A stretch of 64,000 nt of DNA from Orobanche coerulescens (taxonomy: Eukaryota > Streptophyta > Magnoliopsida > Lamiales > Orobanchaceae). Location of the stretch: the NCBI GenBank assembly GCA_033398695.1, contig CM065803.1, forward strand, positions 49,715,501 to 49,779,500. Reading direction: 5' to 3'. The position numbers were made by a program, and so were the translations under genes. Below the pieces are notes generated by a model. It had not been told where the DNA came from, did not search any database, and saw nothing but the letters and a program-made list of their open reading frames with translations. Of this stretch, positions 21,924 to 33,062 are shown one piece after another. The first letter of the stretch is position 1. Every line of letters begins with the position of its first letter.

Positions 21924-23612
21924 TCACCAAAGTCCATGACATCCCTGCTTCAGTAATTTCACAGCTTTCATCGCTTTGATCAATTTTCCCGAGCTTCCCG
22001 GTCTCCATCCTCTGAATAAATGTTCAGATCCATCATCAGCAATGATAGAAATGACCCTCTTTCGGTAATTCAGAATAGCTCCATAACGGTTGAGCCAATC
22101 GTCTCCGAGAATTAAATCGTCACCATGGATGTCAACTACAATAAGATTCGATGGCCAATCTCTCCCTCCTATAGATACTGGAAAATCTCTAGTTTCTAGG
22201 GATCCCACAATTTTCTCTCCGCTCGGTAATCCCACAACATAGGGTTCACAATCATATAAGTACGATATCTTCAAACGATTAACACAGTTCAAAGATATAA
22301 AAGAATGCGTAGCTCCTGGATCGAATAAGACACTAACTGGTTGCAAAAGGATCTGAATCGTACCTGATGCAGCAGCTGTGTTCTGATCGTCTGACTTATT
22401 CATCTCGTAAATACGCGGAGGAACGGACCCAGCACTGGATGCCTCTCTTTTCCCAACATTTTGTTGCTGGAATCCACTCTGTTGCGTCTGGTTCACACTT
22501 ATCTCCTTCGGAACTGGCGCTGGAGTGCGAGTACCAAAAGATCGAGTCGCATTTCCACAAAATGTTGCGCGATGTCCTTCCTGTCCACACTCGAAACAGG
22601 TCACAGCAGGTGCGAAACAGTCACGTCGAACATGCCCTGTTTTGCCACAGTTATAACATCTCTTCCCTGCGTCTGAAACGGTTGATGCTGCCCGGAACTT
22701 ATTTCCACCTCGAGAAGGATGCGGAGGCCTCCTAGACGAATGAAAAGAGGACTGGCCCCTGCGAGGCCCACTACTCTTATTCTCCGTGAAGTTGCTAGAC
22801 ACCTTCTGTTTCTTTGCTTCCGTTGACTTTTCTACTGCTGCCTCTTTCATATCATAGGCCAGTTCTTTGTCCTGATACTGTCGCAAGGTGGTACATTTAA
22901 ATCCGGACATGTACTGCTGAATTTCCAGCTTCATTCGCATGTCAAAATGAAAAATCCTCTCTGCCTCGGTCCTGACCAAGTGGCGCACATAAGTCAACTG
23001 GTGATTAAAAGTCTTTATCACGTCGGTTACAGATGCCTCTGAATTTTGTGGTGCGAAAAACTCCCGGACTCGGGCCTCCCTAACTAGGCGAGGACAATAC
23101 TGCGCTTCCATCATTAATTTGAACTCCGTCCAGTCAACATTATGCTCCTCAGGTCGAATGGCCTCCCACCAGTCGAAAGCCTCCCCCGTCAGAAGATACT
23201 GGGCGACCGGAACCTTTCTGTCGTTGGGATAGTTAATCCCCGCAAAAATATTCTCTAACTCCTTGACCTGATCCCAAGAAAGCGTCTCACAGAACTGGCC
23301 AAATTTCGGAGGGTGCAATTTGACCACCTCAGTAAGCCATTTGTCTCCCCGATTATCCACGTTATGCTGTTGTCCCATCGCCGTCTGCATGCGATCAACA
23401 ACTTGAGCAAACTGGTTTATCTGAGCGACCACCTGCTGAAGCACTCCCGGCACATTAGGATCTGCATTATTATTTGCTGATCCCTGCTGTCCTCCGGAAT
23501 GGGAATCTGTTCGACTAGCGGTTATTTCTGAGGTAGACACTAAATCTTCCTGTCTCATATTTCCACGTCCGCATCCACGACCACGTTCGCGTCCACGACC
23601 TCCTCTAAACAT
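21924..23612 (-). CDS. Gypsy B gag and protease
   Basis: I place the start at the ATG 23610-23612 (MFRGGRGRERGRG), because a strong 3' splice site ends one base before it; the open frame reaches 23669 but that part is leader. The order is an RG-rich N-terminus, the gag capsid-like domain (HPPKFGQF, YCPRLVREARVREFF, YMSGFKCTTLRQYQD), two CCHC knuckles (CYNCGKTGHVRRDC, CFECGQEGHRATFC) and an aspartic protease (VLFDPGATHSFI, ILGDDWLNRYGAI). The catalytic triplet reads D-P-G where DTG or DSG is expected, which may abolish cleavage. The frame matches pol and ends in TGA. Confidence 0.92.
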   Translation of the reverse strand: MFRGGRGRERGRGCGRGNMRQEDLVSTSEITASRTDSHSGGQQGSANNNADPNVPGVLQQVVAQINQFAQVVDRMQTAMGQQHNVDNRGDKWLTEVVKLHPPKFGQFCETLSWDQVKELENIFAGINYPNDRKVPVAQYLLTGEAFDWWEAIRPEEHNVDWTEFKLMMEAQYCPRLVREARVREFFAPQNSEASVTDVIKTFNHQLTYVRHLVRTEAERIFHFDMRMKLEIQQYMSGFKCTTLRQYQDKELAYDMKEAAVEKSTEAKKQKVSSNFTENKSSGPRRGQSSFHSSRRPPHPSRGGNKFRAASTVSDAGKRCYNCGKTGHVRRDCFAPAVTCFECGQEGHRATFCGNATRSFGTRTPAPVPKEISVNQTQQSGFQQQNVGKREASSAGSVPPRIYEMNKSDDQNTAAASGTIQILLQPVSVLFDPGATHSFISLNCVNRLKISYLYDCEPYVVGLPSGEKIVGSLETRDFPVSIGGRDWPSNLIVVDIHGDDLILGDDWLNRYGAILNYRKRVISIIADDGSEHLFRGWRPGSSGKLIKAMKAVKLLKQGCHGLW

Positions 23613-23613
23613 A

Positions 23614-23724
23614 CTGTAAACACAAATACTCAATATCCAGGGCAAACTTTCTAAAAGAAAGTCCATCAATGTTCACAAATCATGAATTAAATAAAACGGT
23701 AGTATTTGAGATTAGGAAACTTAC
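23614..23724 (-). other. Putative leader intron upstream of gag (gypsy B)
   Basis: On the minus strand the donor GGTT|GTAAGTTTCC (first intron base 23724) and acceptor TGTGTTTACAG|T (last intron base 23614) enclose 111 bp. The gag ATG starts one base after the acceptor. The same layout is seen in A (29519-29621, 103 bp) and D (50697-50820, 124 bp). Confidence 0.6.
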
Positions 23725-23836
23725 AACCACGGTCCACACGACGATGCCGGCTCACCAGTGATGTTACAAATGACCAATAATCAAATAACGTAAACAGACC
23801 CAACTAACCCGACTGCCAAGATATCCATGAATCTTA

Positions 23837-23848
23837 GCTCCGATACCA
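23837..23848 (-). promoter_or_regulatory. Primer binding site (initiator Met tRNA type), gypsy B
   Basis: Minus-strand TGGTATCGGAGC lies 5 nt from the LTR end. It has one difference from the usual TGGTATCAGAGC seen in A and C. Confidence 0.8.
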
Positions 23849-23853
23849 TATTC

Positions 23854-26263
23854 TGTAACACTCCGAGATATTCAGAGTAATTACAGCGCCGTACACCCTT
23901 TAAGTAAGGATGTACAAGGCTAATTAAAAGAAATGTAAATATAATCCAACCGTACAACTGAAGTTTGGAATACAGAACTGGTTCAACTGATCCAAAGAGT
24001 TAACTTATACAACCATATCGAAAATGACATTATTAAAACATACGTACTCGAGTACTAAAGTGAACCAAGAAGACAAATCACAATAACAATAAACATCAAC
24101 CACATCACTGAGCCATTTCATCGTCATGCCGGTACTGTGGCTGCCTCCCCGCTCCTCGGCTACCTGAACATCAAAACAAATGTCCACCTGCGCAGGGGTT
24201 AGCAAAACGATGCTAGTACAAGTATCACAATACAAATTTCATCAAATGCATTATAAAACATACAAAACGGACTTCCGTCATCGGAATCCAACGATGTGAA
24301 TCCTCACGATTCCATCAACACATTACAGGGTAATCCAGCGATCCAGCGCCCTTGGTATAGATCCCCATAATGATCCCGTCGGACCAACGCATGGTGGAAA
24401 CCCATCCAACGATCCAGCGCCCTCAGCATAGATCCCCATGATGATCCCGTCGGACCAACGCATGGTGGACATTCGATCCAGCGCCCTCAGCATAGATCCT
24501 CATGACCCCCCCTCGGATCATTTATACCATAAACCAATCAATTATGCATACATATATGCATTTCAATATGTTCATCAATACGAACAATTAACAACGAATA
24601 CCACGAGAATTTAAAGAAATAAATCTCATATTTGACAACATGAACAAAACCATATGCGTAATATAAATCCAACTCAACATATGATACTTGCCTTGAAAAT
24701 GGCAAGAATGAAATACTCCAACAAATGACACGCGCCCGTATCCCACCGCCCCTCGATCGTCCCCTATGCAAGGCTCGGACCCAAGAAATAATAAAGAATT
24801 CCTCTCAAGTCGTACGAATGTCTAACAATCCGGTTTACGGCCGCAAGCTCTAAAAATGAATTCTGCCTGGACTACTTAGCGTACGCTACGTACTCTACGT
24901 AACGTGGGCTAATCCTGCCCGTTATCGTACGTAAACGACGAAGTCTAGCGTGCGCTAATCGTATCGATCCTCTCTCGATCACCGATCGCCCCGCTGATGA
25001 CATAACGTACGTTACGTACCAAACGTAGCGCACGTTATTCATTCCCGATAGCGCACGTTAATATGCCTATCTTAGCGTGCGCTAACTATGCATGGGAGTT
25101 TACTACTGGACAGAAACTTGATCTAAAGGTGATGAAACTCATGAAATCTTCAGTGTTAATACATGCCATCTCCGTGCATATCATGCTTATACGGTTTGTG
25201 AAAGATCTTTACGTATTAAATGACTATGTGATACAAGGATACGTATAATCATCACAACACCATAATTCATCTTTGATTTTCAAGAAATATCCCAAGTCCA
25301 ATCCATTTCATGTCTCAAAACGTATGATTCTATTATGTAAAAACATAAGAACTTGATATTCTCCCCATACTAGTCATAATCAGTTTTGAAGATACAAGAA
25401 TATGCTTAGGAGTCCAACACTAAAAGGTTCAAAGGATTATACGATGAATAAGTACCGAAACGTCGAAAATATCCTTCTAACACATGATGTTCGACTACTT
25501 ACGAATTTAACTAACTAAATAATCCAAATTCATGATCAAAACATCCTTCAGAATACTACTAATATTGGTGAAGAATCACCTACCTCAAAGTAGCGAAGAA
25601 CACGAAGGAACTTTGAAGAAATCCAACACCGAGAGCTTGAACCCCAATCTCCAATGATCTACAATCTTCGACTTGGGCTAGGGTGATTATATGAAGGGCT
25701 TAGGATGGAGAGAATGACTCTCTATGTCTCAGAATTCGGGTTTTGGGAAGTGATGAAAACTGAAGAAATGAAAAAGTGTGCTGTCCTATATATATAAAAA
25801 GGGTTATTAGCGCGCGCTAGCTCATTTCCATAGCGTGCGCTAACGTCCATTCGAAAACTTACTGACTTCACTGTACTCAGTATTTAGCGTGCGCTATTTC
25901 ATATCAGTAGCGTGCGCTACTGCGTTGACTTGGCTTTATCCCAAAATCCGTCCAGGTTCATCCCGACATGATCCGACCGAGATCCTCAGCCGATCTCACC
26001 TACCACCCTGTCTTAATCATGTTGACTACGTATAGCGTGCGCTAAGGTTCATGCACAGCGTGCGCTACGGATCCAACTTAGCGTACGCTACACATAGTCT
26101 ATAGCGTGCGCTACATGCGCAGAATCACAATTTAGATCACATTCATGAAATCATGCGCTCAACAACACCGGATCAAGGAATACGGAGAATAATACTCAGA
26201 TCAAAATGTAACAATTACAATATCACAAGGTTCAATTACATATCAGAAATCTCGGGTATTACA
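23854..26263 (-). repeat. 5' LTR of gypsy B
   Basis: It is 2410 bp, TGTAACACTCC...GGGTATTACA, and nearly identical to 16532-18945. It holds the twin hairpin (24186-24215), U5 stem (23891-23915), TATA (25787-25797) and arrays 24876-25088 and 25806-26116. Confidence 0.92.
25806..26116. promoter_or_regulatory. Promoter-proximal palindrome array in LTR B (right)
   Basis: A copy of the array at 18488-18797 with eight TAGCG(T/C)GCGCTA-like units next to the TATA at 25787-25797. Confidence 0.8.
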
Positions 26264-27772
26264 CAATTGCCCTTGGACTCCTTGCAACCATACTTCAATT
26301 CCTTCACGAATCAACTCTCGTTGAATGTTGTACTGGGAGGTGAGAGTCTCCAGCATTCGAATAGAAACAGGTTTGCGACTTAGTACATCAGCCTCTACGT
26401 TCGCTTTGCCTAGGTGATAAAGAATTTCCAAGTCATAGTCTTTAATCAATTCCAGCCATCTCCTCTGCCGCATGTTTAACTCTTTCTGACTGAAGATGTA
26501 TTTGAGGCTCTTATGATCCGTGAAGATCTGACAGTGAGCCCCGTACAAATAATGTCTCCATATCTTCAGAGCAAAAACCACGACTGCCAGTTCCAAATCG
26601 TGCGTAGGATAATTTACTTCATATTGCTTCAATTGTCGTGAAGCGTAGGCGATCACCTTCTCATTCTGCATCAGTACGCACCCGAGACCTTCATTGGAAG
26701 CGTCAGTGTAAATTATGAATCCTTTCGTTCCTTGTGGTAGTGCTAAAATTGGTGCCGTCGTCAATCTCTTTTTCAATTCATCAAAACTTGCCTGACACAA
26801 ATCGCTCCATTCAAACTTTTAGGTTTTCTGCAGTAATCGAGTAAGTGGATGGGTAATTTTAGAAAACCCTTCCACGAATCGACGATAATACTCGGCGAGT
26901 CCTAAGAAACTTCTGACTTCCTTCACGTTCTTAGGAGACTTCCAATCCAAAATTGCCTCGACTTTCTGGGGATCTACTCGGACTCCTTCCGCTGATACCA
27001 CGTGACCGAGGAACATCACTTCTTTTAGCCATAATTCGTACTTAAAAAGTTTGGCATACAATTGCTCGCTTCTCAAGAGGTCCAAAACGATCCATAAGTG
27101 TTGCGCATGCTCTTCCGGGCTCTTGGAATAAACCAGAATATCATCAATAAACACAACTACGAATTTGTCCAAATACTCTATGAATGCTCGATTCATTAAT
27201 TGCATAAACACAGCAGGCGCATTGGTGAGACCAAACGGCATCACCACAAACTCATAATGTCCGTAGCGAGTTCTGAATGCTGACTTCGGAACATCGGATT
27301 CCTTAATCCTCAACTGATGATATCACTCTCAAATTGATCTTGGAAAATATTGTCGCTCCTTGCAAATGGCCAAACAAATCATCAATCCGTGGCAACGGGT
27401 ACTTGTTCTTGATCGTCATATTGTTCAGCTCCCGATAGTCAATGCACAATCGAAGCGTTCCATCTTTCTTTCGGACAAAAAGAACTGGTGCACCCCAGGG
27501 TGAAACACTTGGTTGAATATAACCTTTATATAGTAACTCTTCCAGTTGCTTCTTCAATTCATACATCTCAGTAAGTGCCATACGATACGGCACCATAGAA
27601 ATCAGTGTAGCTCCTGGTTCTAGCTCGATGGTAAACTCTACATCTCGCCGTGGAGTTAATCCAGGTAATTCATCGGGGAACACGTCCGGAAATTCATTCA
27701 CAACAGGAATGGATGCAAGCTCTACTTTTCCGTCTTCTTTCTTCATTGCGTAACATCAGTATTCAGTACAGC
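26264..27772 (-). pseudogene. Gypsy A pol: RT and RNase H
   Basis: Three blocks are 27303-27746 (linker and RT start, [13 protein letters not shown]), 26819-27313 (RT with [11 protein letters not shown]) and 26243-26800 (RNase [21 protein letters not shown]). Frameshifts at about 27303-27320 and a stop at about 26818 separate them. Upstream, a TGA (27756-27758) replaces the Trp codon of the conserved linker before RT. Coding stops abruptly at [11 protein letters not shown] against gypsy B; the rest of RNase H and most of integrase are missing. Confidence 0.9.
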
Positions 27773-29517
27773 CCTATTTTAGCAGTTTGACGGCTTTCAT
27801 AACTTTGATCATTTTTCCTGAGCTCCCTGGTCTCCATCCCTTGAATAATAATTCAGAACCATCTTCGGCTATCATCTAGATATTCCTCTTCAGGTAGTTC
27901 ACAATAGCTCCATATCGATTAAGCCAATCGTCTCCGAGAATCAGATCGTCTCCTAGTATCTCTATTATAATCAGATTTGAGGGCCACTCTTTGCCTCCAA
28001 TTGATACATGAAAATTTCTAGTTTCTAAGTTCCCCACAATTCTCTCCCACTCGGTATACCCACAACATAAGGCTTACATTTATGAAAACAAGAAATGTTC
28101 AAATGATTAACACAATAAAATGATATAAACAAATGTGTAGCACCTGTATCGAACAAAACACTAACTGGTTATGAAAGGATCTGAACAGTACCTGATGCAA
28201 CAGCGGCATCCTGATCGTCTGCCCTCCTCATCTCATAAAGGCGTGGAGGAACGGATCCAGCACTCGATGCTCCCTTTCAGTCGAACTGTCCTCTGCCTCG
28301 TCCTCGACCAAAACTCTGGGGTAGTTGGACACTCTGCTGCGTCTGCGGAACACTTGCCTCCTTCTGAGCCGGATGCGAAGTACGAGCTCCAATTAACTTA
28401 GTGGCATACTTGCAGAACATCGCACAATGCCCTTCCTGTCCGCATTCATAACATGTCACTGGAGAACAGAAACAGTCACGCCAAAGGTGTCCTAGGCGAC
28501 CACAATTAAAATAGTTCTTGACCACATCTGTCGGTGTTGATACTGATCTGAAGTTCCTTCCGCCTTTGGATGGATGCGTGTGGCTCTTAAATGAATGGAA
28601 GGATGACTGGGCTTTGCCGGGCCCACTACTCCTGTGCTCTATGAAACTACCAGAGACTTTATGCTTCTTGGACTCCGAGAACTTTTCCATAGCTGCTTCT
28701 TTCATTTCATACGTCAGAACTTTGTCTTGGTACTAGCGGTGAGTGGTGCATTCAAAACCTGACATGTACCTATCTATTTCCGGCTTCATTCTCATATCAA
28801 AGTGAATCATCATTTCTACGTCGGTTCTAACCAGGTGTCGAACAAACGCCAGCTGTTGATTAAATGTCTTAATCGCCTGAGCCACCGACGCATCCGAAGG
28901 TTGCACAGAGAAAAATTCTCGAACCTTAGCTTCTCTCACCAGACGAGGGCAGTACTGAGCTTCCATCATAAGTTTGAACTCTTCCCAACCGGCATCATGA
29001 TCAACAGGTCGGATAGCTTCCCACCACTCGGACGCCTCTCCTGTTAGAAAATACTGGGCAATGGGGGCTCTCCGGTCATCAGGGCAGTTAATCCCGGCAA
29101 ATACTTTCTCCAGTTATCTCAACCAGTGATCCCATGTCGGTGTCTCAGAATAACCATCGAAATTTGGCGGTGCATCTTCGCCACCTACTGTATCCATCTG
29201 TCTCCTCGATTTCCCAAGTCTGGGATGCCTTGCTGTCTTTCCCCTGGCTGCAATCCTACCGCCACTTGCATCCTGTCCACAACTTGAGCAAATTGAGTCA
29301 TCTGGTTGACCACCTGACGAAGGATGTTGGGAACAGCAGGTTCGGCATTGGTCTCCACCGTCTGCTCTCGTTCGTTGTTAACAGATTCTTGTTGCTCGCC
29401 TGAGTTGTAGCTAGCCTGATTTGACAGTGAGTCAGGGACAGAAGGTGAAGCTTCTCTCTCAGCATTCCTACGTCCGCTTCCGCGACCGTGATCACGTCTA
29501 CGTCCTCCCCTCAACAT
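27773..29517 (-). pseudogene. Gypsy A gag and protease
   Basis: Gag starts at the ATG 29515-29517 (MLRGGRRRDHGRG). It is broken by a frameshift near 29185, a CAG-to-TAG-type stop at 28733-28735 and others. Knuckle 1 has lost its first Cys (YFNCGRLGH); knuckle 2 (CYECGQEGHCAMFC) is intact. The protease segment near 28145 keeps DTGAT but lies in broken frames. The order is the same as in gypsy B. Confidence 0.85.
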
Positions 29518-29518
29518 A

Positions 29519-29621
29519 CTGTAAGCATAAACTCTCAATATACAGGGAACAATATCATCCTAATGTTCAAGTATAAAAAAGTATAACATGTAAAGGACAA
29601 AATAGAGTTTAAGAAACTTAC
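29519..29621 (-). other. Putative leader intron (gypsy A)
   Basis: Donor GGTT|GTAAGTTTCT and acceptor TATGCTTACAG|T enclose 103 bp directly before the gag ATG, as in gypsy B. Confidence 0.5.
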
Positions 29622-29736
29622 AACCACCGCTCGCACGAAGACCCAAGCAGTACAGTGATGTTATACGGGGCCAGTTACCTCAAAAGATATATACAACCCC
29701 TATTTTAACCCAATGGCCAATATATCCATAATCTTA

Positions 29737-29748
29737 GCTCTGATACCA
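29737..29748 (-). promoter_or_regulatory. Primer binding site (initiator Met tRNA), gypsy A
   Basis: Minus-strand TGGTATCAGAGC lies 5 nt from the LTR end at 29754. Confidence 0.85.
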
Positions 29749-29753
29749 TATTC

Positions 29754-32107
29754 TGTAACACCCCGAGATATTCAGGATTATTACAGCACCATAAATCCTC
29801 GATACAAGGATTTACAAGGCTAAGTATTGGAAAACAACCTTATTTAAATAACAAAAAGTAACATTAATTATTACATCACCAGTTTGAATAGTACAAATCA
29901 TTCTACATCCAAATATAAACTTCAAAAGACAACAAAACAACAGCGTATTCGAGTACTTTATTAAAACAGAACTAAAATCTGACAAATCATTCCGGCCACA
30001 ACATCACTCTGCACTCTCGTCGTCATGCAGCTCTAGTGGTTGTTTTCCCGCCCTCCTGGATCCTGAACATATAACAAATATTAACCCCTGAAGGGGTTAG
30101 CACAACGATGCTAGTACAAGTACGATAATTATACAACACTGATTTATTCAACAAACCCTGAATAATAACGTCAACAATATCAACAATAAATTACAACAAG
30201 TTTCTCCAACGAGAAACAATAACAATGCATAACTCATCATGTCAATCTCAACATACTCATGGTATTCCAACGATCCAGCGCACACAGCTATAGATTCTCA
30301 TGATGATCCCATCAGACCAATGCATGGTGGATATACCTGTCCAACGATCCAGCGCATACAGCTATAGATTCCCATGATGATCCCGTCGGACCAACGCATG
30401 GTGGACAAAACAATCACAACACATATGCACAATACAACAAAAACATAACCGACATCAATACGAATAAATATAATTAAGGTACTTGCCTTAGAAAGATGGC
30501 AAGAAAATAAGCACTTCGATGAGTTCAACCAACTCGGAGGCCGTCCCTATGATCAACCGTTCGCAACGCTCGAACCTTACACAAAAGAAGGTAACGACAA
30601 ACTCAACTTACGTAACAAGACCATCACACAAACATTCTAAACATTCCGATAGCGACCAAGAGTAATCCTCATTGTTCGGTCGATCCACCGTTAACTACTA
30701 CGTCGGACGAATACCTAACTATAAGCGAAACGATGGGTCCTAACGGGGATAAAATGTCGATGTCTACAGTTCAAGGATATGCAAGTCATTATCATTCATA
30801 TTCCAATCTCGATCATCGCTTCTAAAATATGGCTCGATTAAATCTACGATTTTCAATAAGGATGGATATAGTCGAGTTAACTTAACACAAGGGTTTCGTT
30901 CTCCAACGAGAAAGTTTAACATACAAGGTTTCATATTCAACACGATGGCCATCAACGAAATCTCATTGTTCTAATCATCCTTATGAAGATTATCGGATCT
31001 GGGCCATCTTTACAAGACATGAACATACTTCGAAACCCATCTAATACACTTATCTCCATGAATACACTTAACATAGGTGATAAAGTTAACAAGATGCTCA
31101 TCAGATGAATATTTCGAAATCACCATAACAGGCACGTTACAATCACAGAAAACCTCACCCCTATGACCGGCATACTCATATTTCAATCTTAAAATCTTCT
31201 TTAATCATGGAAGGTCTCAAACATGTTCATCTTAACTTCTAAAAACATGGTGTTCAACCTAATGGGTTACTAACTAATTCAATAATCTCAGAGGCATGTT
31301 CATATCATTTCTTAAGAATAAGAATTTGAGGTTGTAAAACATCAACATACCTTAATGTAGAGGACAATGACGAACACTTGATGAAAACCCAACACCGGAA
31401 GCTCGAGTACCAATCCAAGGTGCTTCCCAACTTCAATGACTAGGTAGAGATGTTAAATCAGTGTTTATGTAGCAGGAGGGTCTCTGGGTTGAGGAGGAAT
31501 GAAATAAAATGGGGGTGAAATGAAATGGGTGCTGTCCCATTTATAATGTTCTGAGCTTTACGTACGTTAGCCTCGACGCTTAACGTACGTTATCATCTTA
31601 CCGTACGCTATTAGCAATCCTTAGCATATGTTAGCATCCTAATAATAGTTTACTGCCTCGTTCCTGGTCTTCTCTTACGTACGCTATGCCAACACCTTTA
31701 CATACGTAATTATCTGGACATAGTGTGCGCTATCGCTAGCCTCTAGCGTACGTTAAACCTCGTTGACCCACTTTATAAAAAGGCTGTCCAGGTTCACGCC
31801 ACGGGAATCTTATCGGATCCCACCACCAACTGGCCCATGTGCTCGCCAGACTTATCCATAGTTGACTGCATTACGTACACTATGCTTCGTCCATAGCATA
31901 CGCTATCCACAGCTCATAACGTACGTTAAGCTTACCAGCTAGCGTACGTTAAGACGTAGTTGCATGCCTGAATTTACAAGGTTGATACGATCATGCATGT
32001 TGATACGAATACGGGAAAGATCATACTTCGATTATTGATATCATAAATTCGAATAATACAAGGTTCAATTACATACGAAAATACTCAACAATTATCCAGA
32101 TATTACA
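29754..32107 (-). repeat. 5' LTR of gypsy A
   Basis: It is 2354 bp. The U5 stem (29791-29815) has one arm end changed (GTAAA to ATAAA). Twin hairpin 30083-30113 has a perfect CCCC-TGAA-GGGG. TATA is at 31539-31545 and the palindrome array at 31558-31955. Confidence 0.9.
31558..31955. promoter_or_regulatory. Palindrome array in LTR A (right)
   Basis: About a dozen units such as TTACGTACGTTA, TTAACGTACGTTA and CTAGCGTACGTTA start 13 bp from the TATA. It matches 15190-15585 with independent decay. Confidence 0.75.
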
Positions 32108-32112
32108 CGAAC

Positions 32113-33057
32113 AATATTGCTCTATAAAGCGATTTGTGAATTCAGTACCTCTATCAGAACGAATGGACACGATACTCAACATTTTCTCGTTCTGTAGCTT
32201 TCTCAGGTGCTCTGGCAACTTTGTTGTGGTTTCTCTCTTCTTGCTTAGAAAGATTGTCCAAGCATACCTGGAAAAATCATCAACATAACGAGACAATATT
32301 TCTTACCTCCCAAACTTACAGGGTCTACAGGGTCGTAGAGGTCCATGTGTAGGATATCCAGAACCCTGTGGGTGAATAGATATGATTTGCATTTCAGGGT
32401 GGTTTTGACTTGTTTGCCTTTCTGACAGGGTCAACAGACGCTGTCTTTATGGAATGACACATCGGGCAAACCTCTAACCATTCCCTGTCTGGGGAGTTTG
32501 TTGATTGTCTTGAAGTTGATATGAGACATCCTCTTGTGCCCATCCAGCTTTGATCTGTAGTGCCTTTGGCAACAAAACACAGAATAGTGGAGCTCGTAGG
32601 CTTCTAGCCAGCAATATATATTACCTGATCTGCTTCCTGTAAGAATAATTTCTTTGGTCTTGATGTCCTTCACTCTGTAGTGGTCTACATAGAATTGGAC
32701 CAAGAACTGTTTGTCACAGAACTGGCTGATACTAAGTAGATTGTACTGTAGGCCTTTAACATAGGCTACGTCGGTGACTTTGAACTTTCCTACAATCAGG
32801 GTTCCATTCCTTCTTGTTCTTCCTTTGGACTTGTAACCGAAGTGCACCTTTGGACCGTGACCTTCTACATAATCTGACAACTTGCTGATATCTCCTGTCA
32901 TGTGCCGAGAACATCCGCTGTCGAAATACCAGATGTCCTTCTCTTTGATATCCTGTAAGCAAAGAGTTTAAGTAGGTTTAGGTCCCCTTTGATTGTTGGG
33001 TCCATGTATGTTAGTGCCTTTAGGTACCCAAATTTGCCTGACAACAATTGGTTTGCT
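32113..33057 (-). pseudogene. Copia protease end, gag-pre-integrase and integrase N-terminus
   Basis: The segment near 33000 encodes RQIWVPKGT, the usual lead-in to copia protease. The active site DSG is intact at 32914-32922, followed by CSRHMTGD (block 32431-32901). Next come the gag-pre-integrase motif (HKRMSHINFKTINKL) and integrase with DDFSRYAW and RSDRGTEF (block 32069-32296). A frameshift separates the protease core from its lead-in, another lies near 32300. Gypsy A interrupts just after the second catalytic Asp region. Confidence 0.9.
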
Positions 33058-33062
33058 GTAGG

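Larger units (their letters stand above)
16532..26263 (-). mobile_element. Ty3/gypsy chromovirus B (Tekay-like), nearly complete
   Basis: LTRs 16532-18945 and 23854-26263 are almost identical over the stretches compared, so this is a young insertion. The element has primer site, leader intron, gag-protease (21924-23612) and pol with chromodomain (18981-21815), all on the minus strand. The left LTR starts TCTAACACC instead of TGTAACACC. The flanks CATCTG and CAATTG do not form a duplication, and about 0.8 kb of gypsy A is missing at the site, so this locus has been rearranged. In-frame TGA and TAG lie between protease and RT. Confidence 0.9.
13435..32107 (-). mobile_element. Ty3/gypsy chromovirus A (Tekay-like), holding gypsy B
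   Basis: LTRs 13435-15737 and 29754-32107 are flanked by CGAAC. Both start TGTAACACCCCGAGATATTC; the left ends CCGGATATTACA, the right CCAGATATTACA. On the minus strand it has a primer site (29737-29748), gag, protease, RT/RNase H and a remnant of integrase with chromodomain. About 0.8 kb of pol between RNase H and late integrase is missing exactly where gypsy B sits (16531/26264), and that junction has no target duplication. It is multiply frameshifted and dead. Confidence 0.9.

Noticed and set aside
21906..21926. In-frame TGA and TAG between gag-protease and pol in gypsy B as programmed readthrough
   Set aside because: Two stops lie 15 nt apart, gypsy A has a TGA at the neighbouring codon only, and D has no stop there. 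Independent nonsense mutations fit better than a conserved recoding site.
22367..22735. 122-aa plus-strand ORF and similar antisense ORFs in gypsy coding regions
   Set aside because: They are antisense shadows of gag or pol with no recognisable domain.
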